Shown piece after piece: positions 41,433-51,456 of a DNA stretch of 64,000 nucleotides. Location: NCBI GenBank assembly GCA_964019335.1, contig OZ025660.1, forward strand, positions 310,001 to 374,000, read 5' to 3'. Numbering within the stretch: the stretch's first letter is position 1; every line of letters begins with the position of its first letter. The position numbers and the translations under genes were made by a program. The notes under the pieces are model-generated. The model worked only from the letters and a program-made list of their open reading frames with translations. It was not told the DNA's origin and searched no databases. Source of the DNA: Diplonema japonicum (taxonomy: Eukaryota > Euglenozoa > Diplonemea > Diplonemida > Diplonemidae).

Positions 41433-43519
41433 CTATTTTCCAAGCAGGTGAGGAGGGAGGCATATTTCTACATCTGGTTGACCGACATTGACTTTCATGG
41501 CCCGTTGTCTGTCAGCTGCGATTTTCTGCCTGAACTGGTCTTGGGCTAGACGCCGTTGCTCTCTCCTGTCCTCCATAGCAATGTCAGGTACTGCAGCCAC
41601 AACCTCTTTCCCACAGTCCTTCCCCCCGGCCGCAGCAGCAGCAGCAGCCATTCCCACAGGCGCTGACGGCACCCGTGCAGGTTCGCTCTTAGCACGCAAA
41701 CGTGCACCTAGAGGGGAATACAAACAGTGTTCGCCCCGTTTTTCCATACCTTTCTTCAAAGAATCATCCCCGCCACCCCCGTAGTACCCCTCTCGGTTTC
41801 GTGATGCGCTCTGTTCATTTTTTTCTCTTAGAAATAAAACACCCACACCTTTACGGCTTCATCTTCGTTAATCTGTGCGCTCGGACCCTTGTACGTGCTG
41901 GCCAGCTGGGATGGGGTTTTTTTTTTTCTTTATTTCAAAGAACATACTCCTGGTCGCTCCTTGTTATCCTTGTTCAGCCGTCTTGCTTCTGTTGCTTTCC
42001 GCCTGACCTCAGCGTTCTGCCGTCTGCCCTCCTCGGCCTTCTCGTTGGCCTTCATTTCACGAGTTTTCCTGTCTTCCCGTTCTTGGAGGATTCTCCGTTT
42101 CTTTTCTTCCAAGGCGGCGTGTTCCTTTTGCTGCTGGGTGAGGGGCGGGGGCTGGTTGCGGTCCTTGCACGGTTTGGCATAATGGTGGCCACCACCGGCG
42201 GGTTTCTGACCGAGGAATTCTTGACGTTGGTTAGCAGCGACCTTGCGGTTTTCAGCATTCTGCCGTCTGGCGGCCTCGTTGTGCTCCTCGTTGAGCTTTT
42301 CCCGCATTCTTCTTGCGTCGCGCTCCAATGCGAGCTTTGCCCGCTTCTGCTCTAGTTCTGCCTCCCGTTGCTCCCTCGCTTGCCGTGGGTTCATCGGGGG
42401 GTCTGCAGCTACGGGTTGCGACAGTCGTTGCTTCCGTTTAGGTGGGTTCGGGCTGCTGTGTCTGTTTGGTGAGCTTGCTGTCCGGTGCTGAACACGGTCC
42501 TGCCGCATGTCGGGTGTCTTCGGTTTGGCTTCGTTGAGCTGCGCTCTGACGTATTGCTCGTCAGGCTTCTTCATGCTGTCAAGGTACGACCTGATATTGT
42601 TCAAACTTTTGTAGTGCTGGACCAGCCAATCGTCCATGGAGAGATGCGAGTTGTCCGGACCGTTGCCGTTCGCCACAGGGGCGTCCAGAACGCTGCCGTT
42701 CTTCCTGTTCCCCCCAGTCAGCGCTGTCTGCAGCTCGGGGATCGCAAGGATCTGTTTGAGAGACGCTCGTTGGCTGGGATCCTTTTCAAGCAACATCTTC
42801 AAAAGGTTCTGCACCAACGGGGAGGTGTGCTTCGGGGCGGCGGGGGGCTTGTCCACGGTCACCTGCTTCACAAGCTGGTTTAAATTATGCGAACCGAACG
42901 GCTTCCTCAACGCGCACATTTCGTACAGCAGACACCCCAAGCTCCACACATCAGAGGCTTGGTTGTACGCCTTGCCTTCAATCACTTCAGGAGACATGTT
43001 ACAAGGCGATCCTATGATCGTCTGCGCAACTGACATTGTGTGGGAAAGTACCTTCGCGATGCCAAAGTCACCAAGAAGAATGTCATTGTGGTCCGAGCTC
43101 AGGAAGCAATTCGCGGCCTTAATGTCTCTGTGGAGGACGTGCTTCTTGTGGCAGTACTCCAATGCTGTGGCAAGTTGTGCGATCCACCGGAGGACCTGGG
43201 GTTCTTCGAAGGGGCCGCTGCCGAGTTTTCGTCGTGTTGCGATGAGTTGTTCTAAAGAGCCGCCTTTGCAGTACTCCATTACTGTATACTGGCATCTTCC
43301 TGTGGAGATGCTTTCCTTGTACTTAACGATGTTCGGGTGTCGCAGAGCCATTAACAGCTCGCATTCCTGTACTGCCTTCTTCTGTTCCTCTCCTGGTAGC
43401 AGCGCTAGATCCACCCGCTTCATCACGCACATTGAGCCCTCCTGTTCGTGCTCCATGAGCATCACCCCTTGTGAGGCCTTTCCCTTCCCGATCTGCTGGA
43501 GTAGCCGGTACCCCTCCAT
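41433..43519 (-). CDS. NEK-family protein kinase (4 exons)
   Basis: Exons 43519-41948, 41905-41849, 41810-41750 and 41707-41433 (phases 0,0,1) give 654 residues; the introns are 38-42 nt. The kinase domain (about 4-270) has the Gly loop GKGKASQG, catalytic Lys34 (VMKR), HRDIKAAN at 130-137, DFG at 151-153, and GSPCNMSPE at 170-178 in place of the commoner GTPYYMSPE. NEKs act in cell-cycle and ciliary or flagellar control. The C-terminal half is a long charged helix with repeated EDR/REQR and ALE-type units (RRKATEARRLNKDNK, EDRREQRRLAQDQFRQK), typical of NEK1-type coiled coils. The two small middle exons rest on splice sites and phase. Confidence 0.88.
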
Positions 43520-43890
43520 TTTTTTTTCCTCTTGGTTTTTTCTTTTGTTGTGCTTTTTCCTTCCCCTCCCTTCCCTCCCACCGCCCTCCCCCTCCTTTTA
43601 ATGGACAATAGATAATGGTTGGATGGCGTGAACATTAAAAAAAAAAGAAAAAGAAATGTCGTTTCCTTAGTCTCCGCTTTCTCCCCCTCCCCCACTAGGG
43701 GTTTCTTTTTTTTTTTTATGAAACCTCCCGGGGTATTACTTTCCCCCCTTCTGTTGTGTTTTCTCAAAAACAAATATATTCTCCCCAAAAAATAAAGGTT
43801 AGCCACAAAAAAAAAAAAAAAAGTCGATTATGCACTCGGTATGCGGTGTGATAATCATCGTTCTCTCTTTTAAAAAAAAAAAACCTTTTT
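43520..43890. other. Short noncoding spacer
   Basis: About 370 bp with poly-A and poly-T runs and a C-rich stretch near 43560-43600. It holds the leader of the NEK gene and the 3' flank of the rhomboid gene. Nothing else seen. Confidence 0.5.
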
Positions 43891-44787
43891 TCAACGGGAC
43901 GCGTTCCAGCGTCGTCTGGCGGCTTCGGCGGCCTCGCGGCGAGCATGCTCGTCGCGTGCGGGGTGCACGGGGTGCGAGGCGGGGGGTGGGGGGCGGTCGT
44001 CGTTGCGGTGGTCATCAAAAGGCTGGTTTTGGAAGTTACGCAGGTTCTGCTGATAACTACGGTAGACCGACACACAGCCCATCACAACCTTGTCAGTGAC
44101 AGCTTCAATTGCTGTGGCAGCAGGACGAAGAAGCCCCTCTGCGTAAAGCAACCCAGCCAAGATCCCACTTAAATGCGACATGAACGACGTCCCAGGATGC
44201 AAAAAATGAATAAACACCAGCTCCGCCCACACAACATACTTCCCCTGAACCGAGAACAACCCAAAGAACACGTCATGCATCCTGTCACTGTGCAATGTGG
44301 TCATCACCTTCATCCCAAACAACACCCCAGAGAACCCAACAGCACATTCCCTCCACAGACCCCAGCGGTCCATATTCGTCTCCAGCAACGCCCAGACAAA
44401 GCCCATGTGGATAACTGGTGTGAGAATTACCAGCAAGATCACCATTGCGAGGAATCGCGATGTTCCCAGTTGCCGCTCAAGGTTGTACCCCTTCCATGTG
44501 AAGGATGACATGTTGTATGCCAAGTGCCAGTCGTTTGCATGTATGAAAGCATATGTCAACAGCCTCCTGTAGTCCCCTCCGAGGACTACAGCGTCGTAGC
44601 TCAGGCACCCTTTCCACGTGCCGAAAGCAGTAAAATCGGTGAGGAATAAGCCTACATTCGCGGCCAGAATAGAAAGTGTCACTCCTGGTATGTTTTCCAA
44701 ACCGAGGCGCTGGACTTGAGCGAAAAGCATCAGCAAGCCTAGGCCCCCGCGACCTCCGCCTCGTCGGTTCATTTGAGGCATGAACAT
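43891..44787 (-). CDS. RHBDD1: RHBDL4/RHBDD1-type rhomboid intramembrane protease
   Basis: Intronless, 298 residues from the ATG at 44787 (MFMPQMNRRG); the longer frame above is A/T-rich leader. Six membrane segments carry the catalytic Ser153 (AVGFSGVLFGMK) and His205 (SFMSHLSGILAG). WHLAYNMSSFTWKGYNLERQ and the PGTSF...H spacing match RHBDL4, an ER protease that cleaves unstable membrane proteins and feeds them to ER-associated degradation. The cytosolic tail ends with a stretch fitting the VCP/p97-interacting pattern R-x5-A-A-x2-R (R283 to R293). Active-site residues are intact, so it is a protease and not a derlin. A Hrd1-like E3 lies about 14 kb away on the same strand. Confidence 0.9.
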   Translation of the reverse strand: MFMPQMNRRGGGRGGLGLLMLFAQVQRLGLENIPGVTLSILAANVGLFLTDFTAFGTWKGCLSYDAVVLGGDYRRLLTYAFIHANDWHLAYNMSSFTWKGYNLERQLGTSRFLAMVILLVILTPVIHMGFVWALLETNMDRWGLWRECAVGFSGVLFGMKVMTTLHSDRMHDVFFGLFSVQGKYVVWAELVFIHFLHPGTSFMSHLSGILAGLLYAEGLLRPAATAIEAVTDKVVMGCVSVYRSYQQNLRNFQNQPFDDHRNDDRPPPPASHPVHPARDEHARREAAEAARRRWNASR

Positions 44788-44979
44788 TGTATTTTTCTTT
44801 TTTTGTTTTAAGTCGCCCTTTTTGTGTGTTTGAATCGGGTGCTCTTCAAAGGAGTTAAAAAAAAGATGTAAAGAACAAAAGGGAAGGGGGGACAAAAAAA
44901 AAGAAGAGAACACGGTACAAGGATACAAAAAAAAAAAAAGAAAGAGAAAAAAAACAAGTTTTGGTCTTCAATTTGATTG

Positions 44980-45065
44980 AAGCGGGGATTTTACCTAATA
45001 AAATACAACTAGTTTTTTTTTTTTTTTTTTTAAAGGTCTCGACAATTATATTGTTAAAACAAACA
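44980..45065. repeat. Dispersed repeat of about 85 bp, copy 2
   Basis: Same ordered blocks as at 4554-4640 (ATTTTACCTAATAAAATA, CAACTAGTTTTT, GTCTCGACAAT, ATATTGTTAAAACAAA), with a longer T run in the middle. Lies between two genes and abuts another dispersed repeat at 45079. Confidence 0.6.
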
Positions 45066-45078
45066 AAAAAAAAAAGAA

Positions 45079-45122
45079 ATGGGGCTTTGGTTGCAACACT
45101 ATTTGGCGTTAAGTGTGCAGCG
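45079..45122. repeat. Dispersed repeat of about 44 bp, copy 1
   Basis: ATGGGGCTTTGGTTGCAACA followed by CTATTTGGCGTTAAGTGTGC. Nearly the same sequence occurs at 60108-60152 (GATTGCAACACTAGGTGGCG in the middle). Both are preceded by A-rich DNA. Confidence 0.6.
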
Positions 45123-45319
45123 TGGTGGGGGGTCTATCTTGTGTTGTTACCCTTCTGCGTCGCTGCATTTTTATCGGCAGATGGGGTGGGGATACTTCGG
45201 GTAGGTTCGAGGTAGGTCGGCACGAACTAAAGAAAGAAAGAAGAAGTGTCATATATTAAAAAATAATTATCGTTCATTGTTTTTTTTTTTTTGTTCAGCC
45301 TGTTTGTCCTTCACTTTCC

Positions 45320-46919
45320 TCACATTATAGCATACGCAGGTGAAGCGGTACTTTGGGAAAAGAAGACAGGCGCATTGAGAGGGGGTGTCTGAAACATTGG
45401 GATGGCGTGGGCGCGGGGCATTGGCACAGGGTAGTGCCGGGCAGGGAGAGGGTTTGGGCTGGACCTCTTCGGTGTCGAGAAGTAAGAGGAAGCTTCGTCC
45501 TCCAGCTCTTGCACCCTGGAGGGGGTGCCATTCACAGGGACCTGAACGAAGTTGAGTTTCAAGTTCACCTTCACAGGCTGCTGCTGCTGCCGTTGCATCT
45601 GCTGCTGTTGCATAAGCATCATTTGTTGAAACATCATTTGCTGCCACTGTGCAGTCGACCGACCACCATCGTCGTTCGTCACAGCATCTGTCCCTGCTGG
45701 CTGATCTTCGCTCTCCGCAACAAGCTCTTCCGTAATATCGCCACTCCCAGCCTTTATTATTATTTTTTTAAAACTTTTTTTAAATTTTTATAGTACCTGC
45801 TGAGAAACCGTTGTGAGATCTGGTTTTACGGGTTCAGGGATGTGCTGCGACACGGATTCCTCTAAGGGTTGTTGGGGGATATCAGGCTCCTCATGGTCGA
45901 GGGGGTTCTGTTAATTATAAAAAAAATAAAAATAAAAACAGCATATACCCTGCTGAAAGTATAAACCAGGTCTGTCGCCCCCATCGACACACTGCCAGCA
46001 GATTGTATGTCACGAACTTCGGAATCGTTAATATGAGTGAGATACCACCCCACTACCGACCTCCCCACTGCGCCAAAGACAACACACTGAGGGTCCACAT
46101 TAGACACACGCATGGCGGGCGACAGGGTGATCCCTGTGGACTCGTTGGGGGCCTTGTGGATTTCCACGTTTACCTTGTCTGTTCCCGACCAGGGAACGTA
46201 GTTCTTCCGAAATGTCTCCTTCAACCCACTCCTATAAGGCGAGGTACTCGCCTCAGGGCTGTCCTTCCACTTCCGAAGCTTTTCGGTGGGACGCTCATAC
46301 TAAATGGTATAAAAAGGGGTATAAATATATTCATACCTTTGGAGGTTTCTTCTTACGAGTACCCTCCGTAATATCCGCTTTGGGCGGAAGGTAATCAATT
46401 TGGATCAACCTCTCCGTCGAAGCCCAGACTAAGTACTGTAAAAAGAAATTTTTTATATAAAAAAGTAAAAAAGTAAAAAAAAAAAAAAAAAAAAAATACC
46501 TTTAAAATCTCGCAAACTTCAGGGGGGGTTAAATTGCTGGGGACGTCCTTCGCAGATGATAGCAACACGAAGTGCATATCTGGGTCGGTCGTCATGCTGT
46601 GGTTCATCATGATCAAGATTTCGGGGCCCTTCTCCGGTTTTGTTTGCAGGCGGACCCTTGCGATGTGCTCGATTTGAATGACCCTTTCAATGCCGCCCTT
46701 CTCCGTAAGCTGGCAGATCCAGTTGTGAGTGCTGACCATCAAGCGCGGCTTGCGGGAGATTGAATTTTTCGAACTGACTTTATAAACCTGCCTGTGAAAA
46801 AAAACCCTCGTCAGAAATGAATATGCAGGGTTAGCAAGCACAGCAGTGAAACGCCTGCCCGGGTACTGCGGCGACCCATCTGTCGGGTCGCGGACAACTT
46901 GTGCACTGCTCATGGACAT
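45320..46919 (-). CDS. PH-like and PDZ-like domain protein (5 exons)
   Basis: Exons 46919-46500, 46435-46337, 46299-45949, 45907-45797 and 45751-45320, all in phase 0, give 470 residues; introns are 37-64 nt. Exons 1 and 2 form a PH-like region (about 50-170: RKPRLMVSTHNWICQL, IEHIARVRLQTKPEKGPEIL, then a closing helix YLVWASTERLIQ in exon 2). Exon 3 carries a PDZ-like region (STGITLSPAMRVSNVDPQC, SVVGWYLTHINDSEVRDI). The C-terminal third is low complexity, Gln/Met-rich then Pro-rich. Exon 2 has only 33 codons. The domain pair suggests a membrane- or cytoskeleton-linked scaffold; no orthologue is recognised. Confidence 0.78.
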
Positions 46920-47056
46920 TGCATCGTTCAGGGGGTTACAGGGGGGGTTTTTTTTCTTCCTCTTCTTCTTTTTTTTTTTATTCTCCCTCGCTCACCTGAG
47001 AATTTTTAAAAAATGTTGTATAAAAAAAAAGGGGGAAAAAAAAATTCGATTTTTGT

Positions 47057-47974
47057 TTACAACATAACGTCTAACGAAAGCCCGTCGTAAGCAAGCTGCA
47101 CATCGCAAGGCAAATCTGTTAAAGCACGCAGTTTTTCGTTCATCGAATGATGCTCGATGTTGCAGCTCATCCCTACAAGAAACGCGTTCTTCGACGGCCT
47201 CAACCGCCTGATAAGATCCAACGCCTGCGACACAGAATAATGCGACGGCCGCTCGAACTCCGCAATCGCATCTACAATAAGAGTTGATACCCCCGCCGCC
47301 TCCAATATCTCCATTGTTTCATTAGGCACACATGACACATCAGAAATGTATGCAACCACCTCAGAGGAACCAAAGAGAAAGCCGAGTGAGATGTAACCCT
47401 TCCCGTGCTCCACGTCTAGAGGTGTTATTGGGACGGATGCAAAATTCGGCGGGGTGAAGGGAACATTGTGCTTAACGAGGTTTGCCTCCAATTTCCCCGC
47501 CAGGGTTTTGAACTCCTCCGACGAGAACAGGTACGGGAACATTATTTTTGCGGTGTCGAGAGCCTTTTGATTTCCGTACAGTGGTAGGTGTGTGTCGATG
47601 GTCCATGTGCCTGGTGGGCAGGAGGCTGATTGGACTTCGCGTAAACAGTCCAATGACAGCAAAGCGTCGTTGTGGTCGTGTGTAAGAACCACTGCGTCTA
47701 GCTTGTCTACTTTGAGCTTTGGGAAAAACCTCATTGCCGATTCTTTGAAGCCCGGCCCGCAATCGATCAGCATTCTTCCTTTCCCTTCGTCCACCTCAAG
47801 CAGCAGGCACGGCGGGCCTCTTCGGTGCACGGACATAGGATCCGCTGCTGCAGCATTGCACACCTTACAATCGATCCCCTCCTGCATCACACACCGTAGC
47901 ATCGGGGTCCCCGTGCTTGACCCTGTCCCCATGAACGTTATTCTAGATGCCACACCCCTCGCCGCATTGTGCAT
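47057..47974 (-). CDS. Metallo-beta-lactamase-fold hydrolase
   Basis: Intronless, 305 residues from ATG at 47974 (MHNAARGVASRITFMG). It has the N-terminal GTGSSTGTP of PhnP/C777.06c-like phosphodiesterases, a C-x2-C (CKVC, about residues 36-39), the metal site LTHDHNDA (H99, H101, D103), YISDVSCVP for a later metal ligand, and HYSVSQALD and MSCNIEHH near the C-terminus. The family hydrolyses phosphodiester or related bonds using two metals; the physiological substrate in eukaryotes is unsettled. Length and motifs suggest an active enzyme. Confidence 0.86.
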   Translation of the reverse strand: MHNAARGVASRITFMGTGSSTGTPMLRCVMQEGIDCKVCNAAAADPMSVHRRGPPCLLLEVDEGKGRMLIDCGPGFKESAMRFFPKLKVDKLDAVVLTHDHNDALLSLDCLREVQSASCPPGTWTIDTHLPLYGNQKALDTAKIMFPYLFSSEEFKTLAGKLEANLVKHNVPFTPPNFASVPITPLDVEHGKGYISLGFLFGSSEVVAYISDVSCVPNETMEILEAAGVSTLIVDAIAEFERPSHYSVSQALDLIRRLRPSKNAFLVGMSCNIEHHSMNEKLRALTDLPCDVQLAYDGLSLDVML

Positions 47975-48129
47975 TTCTTTTTTTTCTTTTTTTTCTTCTT
48001 CGTTGTTTTCAAAAAAAAAAGAGGAACATAAGCTACGGGGGTGAACAAAAAAAAAACTGAAATTACAATACAGAATGGAAGTGAGTAAAAAAAAAAAAAA
48101 AGGACGAAAGAAAAAGTGTAACGAGAAGG

Positions 48130-49818
48130 TCACAAGCCACCCCAGCCACCTACGCGCACCGGTGTCTCATCAAAGGAGTCATCGCCTAAGAAAGGGTCTT
48201 TGTACGCTTTGGGGGGTTCGTCTGACTCTGACTCGTCGGAGAAGTTACGCAGCGCACGTGATTTCGCCTTCGGCTTCGGTTTGAGCTTTGGTTTCGCGAA
48301 AGCAGCCGTCTGGAAGCCGAACTCGTCGTCCCGTGGCGGAGGCGGGGAGTCCTTGTGTGCTGTGCTCGACGGGCTCTCTGACACGTCTGGGTTCGCATAG
48401 TTGTACAAGGGCTTTGTCTTTGCTTGAGAAGGCTTCACTTGCACAGGTGTCTCATATGCAAACTCATCATCCGTGCCTGCTGCTTTGGGAGCAGAGGCAG
48501 GTGCACTGTCTGATTCACCAAACTCATCGTCATCGAAATTCCGCAATGCCTTCTTCGGCTTAGGTTGCTGAGCAACCTGCACCTGCGAAGCCTTTGGCTG
48601 TCCCGCCGTAGGTATGTCAAAATCAAACTCATCCTCGCTCTCCTTCCCCCCGCCCTTGGGCCCTGTGGCAGGCGCACTGTCCGAGTCTCCGAACTCATCG
48701 TCGCCGTAGTTCCGCAGCGCACGCTTTGCCACCGGCTTGGCTGCCTGCTTCGGGGGGCTCTTCGACACAGTCCGCGAGAATTCTTCTGCTGAGAAGCTGA
48801 TCACATCGCTTGTCGCCCGCCTGGTCGCCTCTTTTGACTCTACTTCACGTGGCGCTTCTGGGGCTGCCTTTTTCACCAAGACTGGGCTAGGACTAGGACC
48901 AGGATTAGAATTGGGATTAGGACTGGGATGGTTAGGGTTCATGTTTTTCACAGGGCTTTTCTCTTTAGGGACATGGTGACTGTTGCTGCTGCTGCTGCTG
49001 CTCCTCTCACTGGGGGCAACAGATATCTTTCGGGCAGGCATCTGTTCTCTTTGCAGCTCCTTGAACACGGACGAGACCTCATGTTCCGTGGCTTCGTCGC
49101 CTGCCGCCCTGATGGGGCTCTCGCTGGGTGTGGTCGGCGGCTTCGACCTCCTGAGCTTCTCGGAAAATGTGTGCTGCTCGCTGTAGCGGGGCTTCCAGAT
49201 GTCCTCTTGTTTGTCGTGGGTGAGGGGTTCGGTCTTGGTTTCGTGGTAAACCCGGTGAGGCGGCGGGTCATGCGGGAGGCGGTAGTCGTGGAAGGGTTGG
49301 TGGGATTGGAGTTTGCTTTCTATTTGCCGGTTTCGGGTTTCCTGAATTTCACGGTGCATCGCTGCCATCTCGTTCTCCATCATTTTAAGGCGAAGGTCTT
49401 CTACGCGATCGTCGTTGGCACTGCTGCGCCGTGCGGGGTGCGTGCTGGCTGCACTGACAGCTTCAGTTAAGATGGTTTTGATGGAGGACAGCATTGCAGA
49501 GTTCCCTCTCTCGACTTCTTCGCGCACTTGTTGCCTAGTGGTGTCGGCGATGTCCAACATCCTCCTCTCCATGTCTCGCATTTCCTTCTTCAGCTCAAAC
49601 AAATCCCTAGCAAGGTCTTGTAGCAGTCCTGTTTGGATCCTTGCTTCATGGTGTGTGTCGCTGTGGTCTATCGTGAACGCATCTCGTTTAGCATGATGGT
49701 GATGACGCTCAGGTGGGCCCAACTCCTTCAACAGCTCGTCGGTTTTGGCGTTGAACGTTTGTGCTCCTATCCCGTCGTTTGTATCTTTAAAGAGATATCT
49801 AGCGTGCAGCATTTGCAT
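48130..49818 (-). CDS. Coiled-coil protein with DDEFG repeats
   Basis: Intronless, 562 residues from the ATG at 49818 (MQMLHARYLF); the seven codons above start with GTG and are purine-rich leader. Residues about 55-180 are a predicted coiled coil (LLQDLARDLFELKKEMRDME and on). The middle is Ser/Pro-rich. The C-terminal part repeats a unit of the form ALRN(Y/F)xDDEFGxSDSAPA at least twice, with a degenerate third unit (ALRNFSDESESDE), spaced by Lys/Pro-rich linkers. Acidic DDEFG-type motifs often serve as short linear binding sites, but nothing here names the partner. Not recognised otherwise. Confidence 0.75.
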   Translation of the reverse strand: MQMLHARYLFKDTNDGIGAQTFNAKTDELLKELGPPERHHHHAKRDAFTIDHSDTHHEARIQTGLLQDLARDLFELKKEMRDMERRMLDIADTTRQQVREEVERGNSAMLSSIKTILTEAVSAASTHPARRSSANDDRVEDLRLKMMENEMAAMHREIQETRNRQIESKLQSHQPFHDYRLPHDPPPHRVYHETKTEPLTHDKQEDIWKPRYSEQHTFSEKLRRSKPPTTPSESPIRAAGDEATEHEVSSVFKELQREQMPARKISVAPSERSSSSSSNSHHVPKEKSPVKNMNPNHPSPNPNSNPGPSPSPVLVKKAAPEAPREVESKEATRRATSDVISFSAEEFSRTVSKSPPKQAAKPVAKRALRNYGDDEFGDSDSAPATGPKGGGKESEDEFDFDIPTAGQPKASQVQVAQQPKPKKALRNFDDDEFGESDSAPASAPKAAGTDDEFAYETPVQVKPSQAKTKPLYNYANPDVSESPSSTAHKDSPPPPRDDEFGFQTAAFAKPKLKPKPKAKSRALRNFSDESESDEPPKAYKDPFLGDDSFDETPVRVGGWGGL

Positions 49819-49927
49819 TTTTCTTTTTTCCCCCTCCACCCCCCTCCCACACCCTTCTGCCTGTGATAAAATTAACGTGAAATTACATGAAGTTTACGCA
49901 TGGGACACGAATACTTAACAAATTGTT

Positions 49928-49964
<37 letters not shown>

Positions 49965-50062
49965 ATTTTGTTTTTTTTTTTTGGTTTTTTTCTTTCATTC
50001 ATTTTTTTCTTTTGTTCGGGTGTTTTAAAAGACAGAAAAATAATACTATACTACGCTTTCTT

Positions 50063-50096
<34 letters not shown>

Positions 50097-50695
50097 AGGA
50101 AAACTGAGGAATACAGATAATTCTTTTTTTTTCACCTTCACCTTTGCAGAGCACTAGTATGACACGAGGAAGAAAAAAAAAAGAAAAAAAAAAAACAAGA
50201 CAGAAAGAGTAGGAGGGTGAATTCGCAAGTAAGATTTATACATTGTGCAAAAACATTCCACCAACTGCCAGGTGAACACGAGACTGTGGGGGGGAAAAGT
50301 TTCTTTTTTTTTGGCAGCTGTGTTGTTTCTTTTCTTTTTTTTTTCTCCCCTCCATTCTTTAATTCTCTTTTCGTTCCCCTGTTTAAAAAAAGAAAAGGGG
50401 TGAAAAGAGAACCGAATGAAATGCACGAAGAAAAAAAAAAAGAAGAAGATAAAAAAAAAAAAAAACTTCAACAGACTGTCAGAAGGGTTCCAAACACGGA
50501 ACAAAAAAATGTACCGAACTACAACAAAGAGAAATATATAAAAATAAATAAATAAAAAAAACACACATCCCTTCTGGTCAGGGAACAACCCACGCCCTTT
50601 TTATTTTCTGTTTTTTCTTTATATATACCATGAGAAGTTTCCCTAAAAAACAAAATACGATATTTATTTCAAGGTTTTCTTAAAGTCTTTTTTTT

Positions 50696-51290
50696 TTTTA
50701 TTTCACTCTTCAGAAATTACTTCACGCACTGGGGGGCCCATTACTTCACGCTAAATCTCATTACTTCACGGTGAAATAATGGCCTGTTTTCCGTGAAGTA
50801 ATACCGTTAAATAATATGCCTCGGTAGGCCAATTTTTGCCTCGGTTCGGTTCCCAGTGGGGCTACTTTTTCCTCTCAGTTTGCTATTTCCCCCCAGGTTC
50901 AGCTCAATTGGCCAACTTTTGCCTCGGCTCAGTTCCAAGTTGGACTACTTTTTCCTCCCAATTTGCCCACTTTTGGCTAGGCCTTGTTCCCAGTTTCTGG
51001 GGGTAACTCTTCTGTGGGTAAGGGTAACTTAGTCAGCTTACCCAAGCACCCCAAAAGACTTCAAAATACCGAAGCAGCAGAAAAAAAGGAGCCAGCGGCC
51101 GCGCTAGGTATGGGAAGGCCTAATTAGAGATGGTGACAGTGGCAATGCCAGCGACAGCGGCAGCTCTTAGTCAACAAAAGGAGGAAAAACAACTTGTATT
51201 GTAACCTTTGTAACCCCTCTCTTGTTGTACCCCTTGTCACCCTGTTGTGCCCCTCGTGGTGAAGTAATTTCAGAGTGTCGTGAAATAAAA
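50696..51290. mobile_element. MITE-like element with 35-bp terminal inverted repeats
   Basis: The left end TTTTATTTCAC...CAGAAATTACTTCAC is matched, as reverse complement, by the right end GTGAAGTAATTTCAGAGTG...GTGAAATAAAA, with a perfect 12-bp AAATTACTTCAC. Inside lie an ATTACTTCACGG/CCGTGAAGTAAT hairpin (50761-50802) and an imperfect tandem pair of about 75 bp (TTTTTGCCTCGG...CTACTTTTTCCTC, starting near 50832 and 50912). No coding capacity. About 595 bp, the size of nonautonomous DNA transposons. Confidence 0.65.
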
Positions 51291-51301
51291 CCACTTACCT
51301 A

Positions 51302-51356
51302 CCGCCAAGTAATGCTTTACCGACCTCGAGGTAACGGTAAAGTCATTACTTGTTGG
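51302..51356. repeat. Hairpin next to the MITE-like element
   Basis: CCAAGTAATGCTTTACCG pairs with CGGTAAAGTCATTACTTG around a small loop that contains CTCGAG. The ATTACTT core is shared with the neighbouring element. Could be part of it or an independent palindrome. Confidence 0.5.
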
Positions 51357-51417
51357 CAGTAAATAGCTATTATTTTGCACTCTTTTTTTTATTTCGATTC
51401 ACCCGTTCCACCACACG

Positions 51418-51452
<35 letters not shown>

Positions 51453-51456
51453 GTTC

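Larger units (their letters stand above)
44788..45319. other. Spacer carrying two dispersed repeats
   Basis: About 530 bp. Holds the leader of the rhomboid gene, the repeat at 44980-45065 (also at 4554-4640), the adjoining repeat at 45079-45122 (also at 60108-60152) and poly-T runs. No gene. Confidence 0.55.
49819..51456. other. Long spacer with an inverted-repeat element
   Basis: About 1.6 kb without a gene. The left half (49900-50650) is poly-T/poly-A; the minus-strand frame at 50154-50588 is poly-Phe. The right half is the inverted-repeat element described at 50696-51290 plus a hairpin at 51302-51356. Confidence 0.6.

Noticed and set aside
43891-44787. Derlin
   Set aside because: The fold is rhomboid-like, but the catalytic Ser (GFSG) and His are present and the WHLAYNM...WKGYNLERQ pattern matches RHBDL4; derlins lack the catalytic pair.
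50154-50588. Minus-strand Phe-rich frame that could look like a membrane protein
   Set aside because: The hydrophobicity comes from T homopolymers; no other coding signal.
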